Assembly: GCA_900317515.1 (NCBI GenBank)
Contig: ONHA01000027.1
Location: 1-39,964 of the forward strand
Reading direction: 5' to 3'
DNA: 39,964 nt
Source of the DNA: an uncultured Eubacteriales bacterium
Lineage (GTDB): Bacteria; Bacillota; Clostridia; Lachnospirales; Lachnospiraceae
Below are positions 1 to 8,315 of this stretch, piece by piece. The translations under genes were made by a program, and so were the position numbers. Within the stretch, counting starts at the first letter, position 1. Each line of letters begins with the position of its first letter. The notes under the pieces were generated by a model, which saw only the letters and a list, made by a program, of their open reading frames with translations, made no database searches and was not told the DNA's origin.

Positions 1-299
1 CCCTGGAGCTTCCGGTCGGCGGTCTCGTCGTCCAGGCTGTTGTAGGTGCAGGAGATGAGACGCTCGTCGCGGATCGTGTACTCCCAGGCGTAGCCGATCG
101 TCTCGTCCGCCGGAGCGGAGACCGAGATCTCGGAACCCAGCACCGTGACCTCAAGGCCGGAAGCGTCGGTCAGGACCAGCTCCTCCGGTTCGGAGGCGGT
201 GCTGGCATCGGAGCCGGAGACATTCGCACCGCAGCCGCAAACGGATAAAGCAAGCAGGAGGAGAAGGACGGCGCAGAGCGCGGGAATTTTATTTTTCAT
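1..299 (-). CDS. Secreted lipoprotein, N-terminal part (runs off left edge)
   Basis: The gene starts at the ATG complementary to 297-299 and is cut by the window edge, so about 99 codons are visible. The product opens with a short basic n-region (MKNK), a Leu-rich core and a lipobox-like LSVC, followed by a Ser/Ala/Glu-rich linker, so it is probably exported and lipid-anchored. An AAGAGG ribosome site lies 11 bases before the start. The visible mature part contains GYAWEY after a Thr-Ile, which recalls the GY.W loop of chagasin-type (I42) cysteine protease inhibitors, but the usual NPTT before it is not clear, so this is only a suggestion. It is divergent from the rhamnosidase gene. Function unknown from the visible part. 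Confidence 0.75.
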   Translation of the reverse strand, partial: MKNKIPALCAVLLLLLALSVCGCGANVSGSDASTASEPEELVLTDASGLEVTVLGSEISVSAPADETIGYAWEYTIRDERLISCTYNSLDDETADRKLQ

Positions 300-378
300 G
301 TATGTATAAACCTCTTTGCGTATAATCAACGGTTCTTTTAACTTACGACAGAAATGAACCGCTGTCAAGGAGCTTTCG

Positions 379-407
379 TTGACCGCGGTTTTTTGTTGTG
401 GTATCAT
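379..407 (+). promoter_or_regulatory. Sigma-A-type promoter for the rhamnosidase gene
   Basis: TTGACC at 379-384, a 17-base spacer and TATCAT at 402-407 preceded by TG plus one base (extended -10). The predicted transcript starts near 414. A GTG at 398 therefore lies inside the promoter and cannot be the translation start, which supports the GTG at 440. Confidence 0.6.
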
Positions 408-439
408 GGTGCGTATCGAACGAATTCAGGAGAACATGC

Positions 440-3256
440 GTGAATAGAACCGGAAAAAAAGGCATCATGAGATCGGCAGCACTCAGCGCGATTCTGATAA
501 CAAATACACTGCTTGCGGCCTGCGGGCAGACCGCAGCTGCTCCGTCCGGGGCATACAGCCCGGCAGTCGTGTCTGATGTCACTGTTAATTATATGAAGGA
601 ACCGCTGGGGATCCGGACGGATGAGCCGCTCACATTCAGCTGGAAGCTCGCCTCGGATGTGACCGGCGAGAAGCAGGATGCGGCAAGGATCCGCATCGAG
701 AAGGAGACAGCGGACGGCGGTCGCGAGGAATTTTACGACAGCGGCCTCATGAGGGGGTCGGATTCGGTCGGAGTCACTCTCAATGTGCCCGGCCTTGAGA
801 AGGAGACGGTCTATTTCTGTACCGTGACCGTGCAGGCGGACAAGGGCGGAGAGTCGGTCTCGGAGGAGACGGTATTTGTCACGGAGGCGGACCTCACCGG
901 GGTCTCCTTCATCACGCCGGACCGTGCATCCGGAGGCGCGATGCCGCTCTTCCGGGCGGAGAAGAAGCTTTCCGACAAAAAAATCGTCCGCGCCCTGCTC
1001 TATGCCTCCGCTCTTGGGACGATGAACGTCAGTGTGAACGGGCAGGATGCCTGCCGGACCGGCGGCCAGGCGGAACTCCTCGCCCCGGGCTGGACCGATT
1101 ACAAATACAACACCGACATGCGGACCTACGATGTGACGGACCTTGTCACCGGGCGGGAGCTCACGGTGGGCGCCGAGATCGGAAACGGCTGGTATTCCGG
1201 CATCATCGGGCGGCAGAGCGGCTACGAGAGCTGCTTCGGGCCGGATGATCAGGCTCTCGAGCCGGGCTTTATCGCAAAGCTGATCGTCCGCTACGAGGAC
1301 GGCACGGAGGATACGATTGAGACCGGCCGGGACAGCTGGCTCTGGAGCGCGGAAAGCCCGGTGCTCTCCAATGATTTCTTTGAGGGCGAGGCCTATGACG
1401 GCGCTGCCGCGCGGGAGATCGCCGGCTGGGATGAGCCCGGCTATTTTACGGATCCGGAAAATGAAAACATACGCGCCTGGCGAAATGCGGTGACGGCGGA
1501 GTATCGGGGGGAGATCACATTTTCAAACCGCTCGGTTGTCCGGAACGCGGAAGAGTACGCAAGGACGGCGCAGGAGATGTTCATTTACCGCGAGAGCGAG
1601 AACATCCCGGCTTCGGAAGCCGGAAATGCAATGGGCGCCGTGACGCGGCATCCGGTGTCATTTTCGGACGGAGATATAGCCCTTGCCGCCGGGGACAAGC
1701 TGGTGGTCGACTTCGGGCAGAACGCCGCAGGCGCCCTCTCCCTCACCGTGAGCGGGCCCGGGGGGACGATCGTCCGCTCCTTTGTCGCGGAGATGCTGAA
1801 CGACGGCCGCTCCTCCGAGAGGGAGGACGGCGGCAGCGACGGCCCGGAGGGCACGCTGCACCGCTCGAACTACCGGGAAGCTTACGCGGTGAACACCTGG
1901 AAGCTCGCCGGTGAGGAGGTGGAGACCTGGGCGCCGCGGAATACATTCCAGGGATTCCGCTATGTGGAGATATCCGCGAACGACGATATCGTCGTGAAAA
2001 ACGCAGAGGGACTCGTCTACACCAGCGTCGGAAGCCGCAGCGGCGTGATCGAGACGGACGATGAGGCGGTCAATAAGCTCTACAGCAATATTTTATGGGG
2101 GCAGATATCCAACTCGCTCTCGATCCCGACGGACTGCGACCAGCGGAACGAGCGGCTCGGCTGGGGAGGCGATACGCAGCTCTTCCTCACGACGGCGCTG
2201 TACAATTTTGATGTGTTTTCATTTTATGACAGCTACGCGGAGCTCTGCGACACCCACGCAAAGAACAATAACAATACCTACAATCCGATCATGCCGGAGG
2301 CCATGGGCAACTCCTCGGAGGATCTGGGGAGCGGCTGGAAGGTGTGGCGGCTGTATCTCTCGAAAATTATGGCGGAGATGGCCGGAAGGACGGGCTATGA
2401 CAAGCTTGAGAGCAAATATTCCGCCCTCTATGAGGAACTGACCGCCGCTTTTCAGGAAAAATATATTGACGGGGAGGGCAATATCCTCTCGTCGAGCGCG
2501 GACGGGGAGTACGAGAATTATTTCGGGGATCCCTACACGGACAATGCCCAGACGGCGATCCTCTGGGTGCTGAAGCTGAAGCTGTACAGGGATGAGGCTG
2601 AGCGGGAGAGGATGATTGAAAACCTTCTTTCCGGCATCGCAAATGAAAACCGCTCTCTCCGCCCGAACGCGGACGAGAACACGATGAGCATCGGCTTCCC
2701 GGGACTCCCGGTGATCCTGCCGATCCTGACGGAGGAGGGCCATGCGGATGCCGCCTACGGCCTGCTCTACCAGAACGGGATGCCGTCCTGGATGTATGCG
2801 GTCGAGCAGGGCGCGACGACGCTCTGGGAAAAATGGGACTCCTACACCGCGGAGAACGGCTTTGATTCAAGCCTTCTCAACTCGTTCAACCACGTTGTGA
2901 GGGGAGCGCTCGGGGAGTGGATGTACTCCCACATGGCGGGAATCGCGCCGGGGGAGAACGGCGAGGGCTTCTCCTCGTTCATCCTGCAGCCCGCCGCGGA
3001 CCCGACCGGGCGGATGAAGTCCCTAACGGCCTCCTACGAGTCCCTCTGGGGTACGATCAAAACGTCCTGGACGGCCGAGGACGGCGATATGACGGCGTTT
3101 ACCTGCACGGTTCCGGCGAACACATCGGCCCGCCTCTATCTTCCGATGGAGACAGAAGAGGCGCCCGAAGGGGCGGAATATGTCGGCCGGGAGATGCGGA
3201 ACGGGAAGGAATGCGCCGTGTATGAGCTTGCATCCGGTGTGTTTTCATTTTCATAA
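440..3256 (+). CDS. Alpha-L-rhamnosidase, GH78 family, predicted lipoprotein
   Basis: Hydrolyses terminal alpha-L-rhamnose from glycosides or pectic side chains by an inverting mechanism, probably on the outer face of the membrane. I choose the GTG at 440 (938 aa): AGGAG at 428-432 is 7 bases upstream, the promoter ends at 407, and this start gives a basic n-region (NRTGKK), a hydrophobic core and a lipobox LLAAC. The order is N-terminal beta domains, a six-hairpin (alpha/alpha) catalytic domain and a C-terminal beta domain. The GH78 signature is complete at about residues 565-578 (DC.QR.ERLGW.GD), with the acidic residues used in catalysis, and a second conserved block ATTLWEKWD carries Glu about residue 797. 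Length is normal for the family. The gene ends 37 bp before glnA, so glnA may be read partly from this promoter. Substrate is not determinable from sequence. Confidence 0.9.
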   Translation: MNRTGKKGIMRSAALSAILITNTLLAACGQTAAAPSGAYSPAVVSDVTVNYMKEPLGIRTDEPLTFSWKLASDVTGEKQDAARIRIEKETADGGREEFYDSGLMRGSDSVGVTLNVPGLEKETVYFCTVTVQADKGGESVSEETVFVTEADLTGVSFITPDRASGGAMPLFRAEKKLSDKKIVRALLYASALGTMNVSVNGQDACRTGGQAELLAPGWTDYKYNTDMRTYDVTDLVTGRELTVGAEIGNGWYSGIIGRQSGYESCFGPDDQALEPGFIAKLIVRYEDGTEDTIETGRDSWLWSAESPVLSNDFFEGEAYDGAAAREIAGWDEPGYFTDPENENIRAWRNAVTAEYRGEITFSNRSVVRNAEEYARTAQEMFIYRESENIPASEAGNAMGAVTRHPVSFSDGDIALAAGDKLVVDFGQNAAGALSLTVSGPGGTIVRSFVAEMLNDGRSSEREDGGSDGPEGTLHRSNYREAYAVNTWKLAGEEVETWAPRNTFQGFRYVEISANDDIVVKNAEGLVYTSVGSRSGVIETDDEAVNKLYSNILWGQISNSLSIPTDCDQRNERLGWGGDTQLFLTTALYNFDVFSFYDSYAELCDTHAKNNNNTYNPIMPEAMGNSSEDLGSGWKVWRLYLSKIMAEMAGRTGYDKLESKYSALYEELTAAFQEKYIDGEGNILSSSADGEYENYFGDPYTDNAQTAILWVLKLKLYRDEAERERMIENLLSGIANENRSLRPNADENTMSIGFPGLPVILPILTEEGHADAAYGLLYQNGMPSWMYAVEQGATTLWEKWDSYTAENGFDSSLLNSFNHVVRGALGEWMYSHMAGIAPGENGEGFSSFILQPAADPTGRMKSLTASYESLWGTIKTSWTAEDGDMTAFTCTVPANTSARLYLPMETEEAPEGAEYVGREMRNGKECAVYELASGVFSFS

Positions 3257-3293
3257 AAGTTTCTGATATATAAGTTTTTTAAGAGGTATCAAA

Positions 3294-4628
3294 ATGGACA
3301 GGTATACAATGAAGGATATCGTGCGGCTCGTCAGGGAGGAGGATGTGGCGTTCATCCGCCTTCAGTTTACGGATATTTTCGGGACGCTCAAGAACATCGC
3401 GGTGACCCCCAACCAGCTTTTAAAGGCGCTCTCTGGCAAGGTGATGTTTGATGGATCGGCGATCGAGGGCTTTGCGAGGATCGAGGAGTCCGATATGTTT
3501 CTTGTCCCGGATCTTGATACCTTTGCAATCTTTCCGTGGCGGCCGAGCCAGGGCAAGGTCGCGCGCCTCATCTGCAATGTCTTCCGCACGGACGGACAGC
3601 CCTTCGAGGGGGATTCCCGCTATGTTCTCCAGCAGGCAATCGAGGAGGCCGCGAAGGACGGCTACACGTTCAAGGTCGGCTCGGAGTGCGAGTTCTTCCT
3701 GTTTGAGACCGACGAGAACGGCAGGCCGACGACCAACACCGTCGAGCAGGGCGGCTACTTCGACCTGGGACCGGTCGATTTCGGGGAAAATGCAAGGCGC
3801 GACATCGTCCTGAACCTCGAGGCGATGGGGTTTGAGGTGGAATCCTCCCACCATGAGGGCGCTCCGGCCCAGCATGAGGTCGATTTCCACTATGATGAGG
3901 CCCTGCGGACGGCGGACAACCTGCAGACCTTCAAGCTTGCGGTGCGCACGATCGCGCGCCAGCACGGCCTGCACGCGACCTTCATGCCCAAGCCGAAGAG
4001 CGGTGTGGACGGGTCCGGCATGCACCTCAATTTCTCGATCTGGAAGGACGGGAGAAATATCTTTGCGGATCCGGAAAACACCGGGAAGATCTCGGAGGAC
4101 GGACTCGCATTCATCGGCGGCATCATGCAGCACATCCGCGGCATGAGCGCGGTGCTGAACCCGATCGTCAACTCCTACAAGCGGCTGGTGCCGGGCTACG
4201 AGGCCCCGATCTACATCTCCTGGGGCGAGGAGAACCGCAGCCCGCTCATCAGGATCCCCTATGCTGACACGGAGGCGGACCGCCGCATCGAGCTCAGAAG
4301 CCCGGACCCGGCGGCAAACCCCTACCTCGCACTGGCTGTCTGCCTCATGGCGGGCCTGGACGGGATCCGCAAAAAGACGGCTCCGCCGTCGCCGGTCACG
4401 GGCAATATCTACCGGCTGAGCCCGGAGGAGAGAAAGAAAGCCGGGATCGGCATGCTGCCCGGCAACCTCAAGGAGGCGCTGGACGAGCTGGAGAGCGACG
4501 ATTTCATCCGCGGTGTCATCGGGCCGCACATTTACGAAAAATACACGGCCGACAAGCGGCATGAGTGGGAAGAATACTCCGCGGTGGTCACGGAATGGGA
4601 GATCGAGCGCTGCCTGAACCGGATCTGA
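3294..4628 (+). CDS. glnA: Glutamine synthetase, type I (GSI-alpha)
   Basis: Makes glutamine from glutamate, ammonia and ATP; dodecameric cytoplasmic enzyme. The 444-residue length matches the short GSI-alpha form of Firmicutes, which lacks the adenylylated tyrosine region. Seen in order: the N-terminal GSAIEGFARIEESD loop, the metal-binding ECEFFLFE, HHEGAPAQHEVDF (usual HHEVAPGQHEIDF), MPKPKSGVDGSGMH, NSYKRLVPGYEAP, the ATP/glutamate-site EENRSPLIRIP and the C-terminal RIELRSPDPAANPYLA. AAGAGG lies upstream of the ATG. An ANTAR antiterminator follows by 22 bp. Only 37 bp separate glnA from the rhamnosidase stop, too short for a usual two-hairpin ANTAR leader unless it overlaps the upstream coding end. 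Confidence 0.97.
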   Translation: MDRYTMKDIVRLVREEDVAFIRLQFTDIFGTLKNIAVTPNQLLKALSGKVMFDGSAIEGFARIEESDMFLVPDLDTFAIFPWRPSQGKVARLICNVFRTDGQPFEGDSRYVLQQAIEEAAKDGYTFKVGSECEFFLFETDENGRPTTNTVEQGGYFDLGPVDFGENARRDIVLNLEAMGFEVESSHHEGAPAQHEVDFHYDEALRTADNLQTFKLAVRTIARQHGLHATFMPKPKSGVDGSGMHLNFSIWKDGRNIFADPENTGKISEDGLAFIGGIMQHIRGMSAVLNPIVNSYKRLVPGYEAPIYISWGEENRSPLIRIPYADTEADRRIELRSPDPAANPYLALAVCLMAGLDGIRKKTAPPSPVTGNIYRLSPEERKKAGIGMLPGNLKEALDELESDDFIRGVIGPHIYEKYTADKRHEWEEYSAVVTEWEIERCLNRI

Positions 4629-4650
4629 CGGGAAGGCCGGAGGTTTTTTC

Positions 4651-5196
4651 GTGGCAGATATAATTATCGTATTCCGGAATATAGAGGAGGCGAGGAGCAT
4701 CCGGGCCGACTTCATCCGGTGGGGCTTCTCTCCGCCGGCGGTGACGAGCTCGGGACTTCGGGCTTTAAGCCTTGCGGCCGGATTCAAGAAGGGCCTCATC
4801 GTCTGCGGCTACCGCGCGGCGGATATTTCCTGGACGGAGATCGCCGAGAACATGCCGGCGGGCTTCTCCATGCTGCTTCTGGCCCGGGAGGCGCTGCTTG
4901 CCGAGGCGAGGGAGCGCGGGATCAGCTGCTTTTCGATTCCGGTAAAAAATGAAGATTTAAGACAGGAGGCCCGGCGGCTCCTTACGGCAAAGCGGCGGGG
5001 CAATACGAGGAAGAATGACAGGACGGGGCGGTCCGTGAAGGACAACGAAGTGGTGGCCCGGGCCAAGGAGATCCTCATGGAGAAGAAGCACATGAAGGAG
5101 CCGGAAGCCCACCGCTACCTGCAGAAGACCGCCATGGACACGGGCAGCTCCATGGTTGAGACCGCCGGCATGGTGCTGGAGCTCTTCGGGCCGTGA
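4651..5196 (+). CDS. ANTAR-domain RNA-binding antiterminator with pseudo-receiver
   Basis: Predicted transcription antiterminator that binds paired RNA hairpins. The last 55 or so residues form an ANTAR domain (VARAKEILMEKKHMKEPEAH, then YLQK.AMD and a final hydrophobic helix). The first 110 or so residues resemble a response-regulator receiver, but at the position of the phospho-acceptor strand I read LIVCGYR rather than the usual LxxxD, so it is probably a pseudo-receiver answering to something other than phosphorylation. Start is GTG, set by GGAGG at 4639-4643 seven bases upstream. It lies 22 bp after glnA; glnA-ANTAR pairs are common in Clostridia and tie the regulator to nitrogen status. 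The linker between domains is basic (KRRGNTRKNDR). Target RNAs are not evident in this window. Confidence 0.85.
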   Translation: MADIIIVFRNIEEARSIRADFIRWGFSPPAVTSSGLRALSLAAGFKKGLIVCGYRAADISWTEIAENMPAGFSMLLLAREALLAEARERGISCFSIPVKNEDLRQEARRLLTAKRRGNTRKNDRTGRSVKDNEVVARAKEILMEKKHMKEPEAHRYLQKTAMDTGSSMVETAGMVLELFGP

Positions 5197-5227
5197 GAAG
5201 AAAGCGGCGAATCGGGAGCGCTTACGG

Positions 5228-5256
5228 TTGCGCATCTTCTAAATAATGGTTAAAAT
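5228..5256 (+). promoter_or_regulatory. Candidate promoter for the HicB-like/two-component unit
   Basis: TTGCGC at 5228-5233 and TAAAAT at 5251-5256 with a 17-base spacer, 33 bases before the HicB-like start. The -10 box is good and the -35 box is weak. It would drive the whole five-gene run that ends at the terminator at 9181. Confidence 0.4.
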
Positions 5257-5288
5257 GATAGCAGATTTTGCATGAAGGAGGTACGTCC

Positions 5289-5567
5289 ATGAAATTTACA
5301 TACCCCGCGATCTTTAAGAAGCGTGAGGATGGCAGCTACGAGGGCAGATTTGTCGACCTGGCCGGCTGCAGCGCCGTCGGATATGACCTCGACAACGCAG
5401 TCCGGAACCTGGTCGAGGAGGAGGCGGAGTGGATCCGCTTTGAGCTCTCCGAGCCGGAGCCCCATCTGCCGCCGGTCACGGATATCGAGGATGTGGAGGC
5501 GGAAGAGGGCGAGATCGTCCGGAATGTTGCGGCGAATGTTCGGTTTTACGACGGCTGGGACGAGTGA
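5289..5567 (+). CDS. HicB-like (HicB-fold) small protein, no HicA partner
   Basis: A 92-residue protein with the HicB N-terminal fold: FTYPAIFKKREDGSYEG followed by VDLAGCSAVGYDLDNAVRN, matching the pattern of a beta strand, a Gly/Asp turn, then F.DL.GC...G.t...A. The rest is acidic and ends YDGWDE. HicB proteins normally neutralise the RNase HicA and often carry a DNA-binding tail; here there is no clear C-terminal helix-turn-helix or ribbon-helix-helix and no HicA-like gene on either side. The start is the ATG at 5289 because AAGGAGG at 5275-5281 is 7 bases upstream; an ATG at 5268 lies before that site and is not used. Followed after 15 bp by the LytTR regulator, so it may be co-transcribed. 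Confidence 0.75.
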   Translation: MKFTYPAIFKKREDGSYEGRFVDLAGCSAVGYDLDNAVRNLVEEEAEWIRFELSEPEPHLPPVTDIEDVEAEEGEIVRNVAANVRFYDGWDE

Positions 5568-5582
5568 GAAAGGCGGAAGGCT

Positions 5583-6287
5583 TTGCTTAGGATCGCTGTA
5601 GTGGAAGATGAGGACGGGAGTGCAGAGCAGCTGCAGGAATTTCTTTCGCAGTATGAGCGCGAAATGGGCGTGCAGATAAAGTGCGAGCGGTTCCGGGACG
5701 GAGATGAGATCGCCGAAAATTACAAGGGTAATTTCGACATCATCCTGATGGACATCCAGATGCGCTTTATGGACGGCATGACCGCGGCGGAGAAGATACG
5801 CGGTATGGACCGCAAGGTGGTCATCATGTTTATCACCAACCGGATCGATTACGCGATCCGGGGGTACGCTGTGGATGCCGTCGATTATGTGCTGAAGCCT
5901 GTCTCTTATTTTGCTTTTAAGGAAAAGCTTGCCCGCGCAATCGAGCGGGCGGGGAAGAGTGAGGGCCGTATGGTCCTTATACCGCTCACGTCCGGGTACG
6001 TGCGTGTGAGGACGGATGATATTTTCTATGTGGAGAGTGAGGGGCATGTTCTCATTTACCACACGAAGAACGGCGATTACCGGGCGCGGGGCAAGATGGG
6101 GGACATCGAGGACGAGCTCGGCCGCAGCGGATTTTTCCGCAGCAACAAGGGCTATCTGGTCAACCTCATGCACATCGAGGGGGTGGACGGGAACTTCTGC
6201 CTTGTGGGAAACACAAAGCTTCTTATAAGCCGGGCCAGGAAAAATGATTTCATGGCTGCCCTGGCGGAATATATCGGCACTACGTGA
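5583..6287 (+). CDS. LytTR-family response regulator (AgrA-like)
   Basis: DNA-binding response regulator. Residues 1-120 are a receiver domain with the acidic pair ED at 9-10, phospho-acceptor Asp57 (IILMDIQM) and the conserved lysine in YVLKPVSY. Residues about 130-230 form a LytTR domain (VRTDDIFYVESEGHVL, then FFRSNKGYLVNL and LISRARK), which binds direct-repeat DNA sites. Start is TTG: AAGGCGG at 5570-5576 is well spaced and no in-frame ATG fits the receiver. The next gene is its probable kinase, 18 bp downstream. The family usually controls quorum-sensing or bacteriocin genes; which promoter it controls here is unknown. Confidence 0.9.
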   Translation: MLRIAVVEDEDGSAEQLQEFLSQYEREMGVQIKCERFRDGDEIAENYKGNFDIILMDIQMRFMDGMTAAEKIRGMDRKVVIMFITNRIDYAIRGYAVDAVDYVLKPVSYFAFKEKLARAIERAGKSEGRMVLIPLTSGYVRVRTDDIFYVESEGHVLIYHTKNGDYRARGKMGDIEDELGRSGFFRSNKGYLVNLMHIEGVDGNFCLVGNTKLLISRARKNDFMAALAEYIGTT

Positions 6288-6305
6288 GTGCAAAAGGAGG
6301 CCTGA

Positions 6306-7628
6306 GTGGACGGAAGGGTCGTCGTGCAGGACATACCGCGCTTCCTGACCGCGTTTTCCGAATGGATCGCGGTTATGGTCGTCTGTGGCTGTTTCCCGCG
6401 GAAAAACTGGTGGCCGGGGTTTATCGCAAAGGCCGTCCTGTTCCTCGTGTGCCAGACGGTCTTTCTCCAGATGACGGCTAATGTGCCGAGAGTCTTCTGG
6501 ATCCCCTGCATGATCCTGGCGGTGCTGGGCATGGGACTGTTTCTCTATTCGGCCTGCCTGCTGCCGCCGGTCGTTGTTTTTTATTACACGATGGTTGCAT
6601 TTCTCACCGCGGAGTTTACGGCCTCTTTAGAATGGCAGATAGAGTTTTTCTTCTTAGGGTTTCCGCCGGGCGATGATCTGTTCAGGCTGGCGACAGCACT
6701 GCTCGTCAATCTGGCGGTCGCCCTGACCGGGAGCTGGCTGATTGGCAGGGGGAGCAGCAGATTTATCGCGTCCATCACCTGGCGCGAGTCGGCTTCCGTA
6801 TTTCTGATTGCGGTGCTTGCATTTTCCATGTCCAATATAAGCTTTGTCACGACGGAGACACCGTTTTCGGTGAGATTCCCCATCGATGTCTTCGGACTCC
6901 GCACGATGGTTGACCTCGCGGGCCTGGCCATCATGTTCGCTCACCAGAGCCGGATCTCGGAGCTGGTCGCGGAGCGGGAGGCGGCGGCCGTGAACACCGC
7001 GCTGAACGCCCAGTACGACCAGTACCGCAACTATCTGCAGGGAATCGAGCTCATCAATATCAAGTATCACGACTTAAAGCATCAGATCGCCGGCATGCGG
7101 GCGGAGATTGACCCTGAGAAGCGGGAGCTCTGGCTCAATCAGCTCGAGGAGGAGCTGGAGGATTTCCGGCCGGAACAGCAGACCGGAAATGCAGTTCTCG
7201 ACACGCTGATCGCCGGAAAAACCTCCGTTATGAGAAAAAATAAGATCCGTTTCACCTGCGTCGCGGACGGAAAGCTTTTGCATGCGATCCATGTGACCGA
7301 TATCTGCTCGATTTTCGGCAATGCTCTTGATAATGCCATTGAGAGCGTTATTCAGGAGGTGGATCCGGAGCGGCGGCTCATACATCTCATGGTGACGGAG
7401 AGGAACGGGTTTATTTTCATTATGATGACCAACTACTGCCGGGCGGAAGTGAATTTCAGGGACGGCCTGCCGGTCACGACCAAGGCCGACCGGAGGAACC
7501 ACGGCTACGGCATCCGCAGCATGCGGCATGCCGTGCAGAAGTATAACGGTACTTTGACGACCCAGATCAAAAATGATGCGTTCGAACTGAAGATCCTGAT
7601 CCCGCTCAAGAAGGAGGCTGCCTCATGA
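6306..7628 (+). CDS. GHKL-type sensor histidine kinase (AgrC-like)
   Basis: Membrane sensor kinase, 440 aa. About six hydrophobic segments occupy residues 15-215, as in peptide-pheromone receptors of the AgrC/BlpH type, with no extracytoplasmic PAS domain. A coiled-coil-like stretch (about 215-250) leads to the phospho-acceptor motif KYHDLKHQI with His255, typical of the HPK10 group. The GHKL ATPase follows: GNALDNAIES (N box) about residue 337 and a final GYGIRSMRHAVQKYNG. Start is GTG, set by AAGGAGG at 6294-6300. Its stop overlaps the next ATG by 4 bases. It should phosphorylate the adjacent LytTR regulator. No AgrB or pheromone precursor gene is visible nearby, so the ligand is unknown. 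Confidence 0.9.
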   Translation: MDGRVVVQDIPRFLTAFSEWIAVMVVCGCFPRKNWWPGFIAKAVLFLVCQTVFLQMTANVPRVFWIPCMILAVLGMGLFLYSACLLPPVVVFYYTMVAFLTAEFTASLEWQIEFFFLGFPPGDDLFRLATALLVNLAVALTGSWLIGRGSSRFIASITWRESASVFLIAVLAFSMSNISFVTTETPFSVRFPIDVFGLRTMVDLAGLAIMFAHQSRISELVAEREAAAVNTALNAQYDQYRNYLQGIELINIKYHDLKHQIAGMRAEIDPEKRELWLNQLEEELEDFRPEQQTGNAVLDTLIAGKTSVMRKNKIRFTCVADGKLLHAIHVTDICSIFGNALDNAIESVIQEVDPERRLIHLMVTERNGFIFIMMTNYCRAEVNFRDGLPVTTKADRRNHGYGIRSMRHAVQKYNGTLTTQIKNDAFELKILIPLKKEAAS

Positions 7629-8305
7629 GCGGGGGGCTTCGGTCCGGGATCGGCGGCCTGATCCCTCACCATGTGGGAAATGAAACCCTCGTAAAGCTCT
7701 GGGACACCGCCTCAAAACGGGCCGGAAAGGCGGACCCGGCCGAGAGACGGGCGAACCGGGCGGCATTCAGAAACCATGTGGATCGAATCAGGGAAAGCCG
7801 CGGACTGATCGAGGACCAGCCGTGTTACGGAGACATGCGCTACGGGCGCGTGAGCATGGCCTACGCCGGCTGTGAGATCATCGCGGTTTTTAACGCGCTC
7901 TCGTTTCTGACCGGGAAAATGCCCAGGCTCGACCGGCTGATCGAGGCGTTCGGAAAAGACGGGGTGAGCTTTAAGGGCCGATTCGGCACGGCGCCGCTTG
8001 CGGCGGTGCGGTTTTTGCGGCGGCTCGGGTTTTCCGCGGAGCCCGTCTTTTTGCGGGAGGATATGGAGGCACTCGCCGCTTCCTGCCGCGCTCTTATTCT
8101 TGTGTACTACAATGACGGGGATGATATCGGAGCGATGGTGCATACGATTTTCATTTCCAAAGAGAACGGACGGCTGACCGCCCACAACGCCGGAATGGGC
8201 GGGATGGCGGGCCCCCGTGCGCGGGATCTGGCGGAGCTGATCGGAAAGCTTGCCGGGGGAAATGCGCGGGAGATCATGCTCATCGGTATAGAAAAAAGAT
8301 CGTAA
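7625..8305 (+). CDS. Cytoplasmic papain-fold (C39-like) putative cysteine peptidase
   Basis: A 226-residue protein without signal peptide or membrane segment. After a basic N-terminal region (1-60) comes YGRVSMAYAGCEIIAVFNAL with Cys83 at the start of a helix, as in C39/papain folds, then VHTIFIS with His173, and AHNAG with Asn188. These three are in the order and context of a cysteine-peptidase triad, although I cannot prove activity. The start codon overlaps the kinase stop (ATGA), so translation is coupled to the sensor. A processing or deamidating role on a peptide or protein linked to the two-component system is an inference; a transglutaminase-like or inactive papain-fold protein is the alternative. 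I do not recognise a named family. Confidence 0.6.
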   Translation: MSGGLRSGIGGLIPHHVGNETLVKLWDTASKRAGKADPAERRANRAAFRNHVDRIRESRGLIEDQPCYGDMRYGRVSMAYAGCEIIAVFNALSFLTGKMPRLDRLIEAFGKDGVSFKGRFGTAPLAAVRFLRRLGFSAEPVFLREDMEALAASCRALILVYYNDGDDIGAMVHTIFISKENGRLTAHNAGMGGMAGPRARDLAELIGKLAGGNAREIMLIGIEKRS

Positions 8306-8315
8306 GGAGATAGAC

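Noticed and set aside
398-439. Earlier GTG start for the rhamnosidase
   Set aside because: It lies within the promoter -10 region, and the ribosome site at 428-432 points to 440.
3420-4799. Minus-strand open frame of 459 codons opposite glnA
   Set aside because: Shadow of glnA; no motif and no ribosome site.
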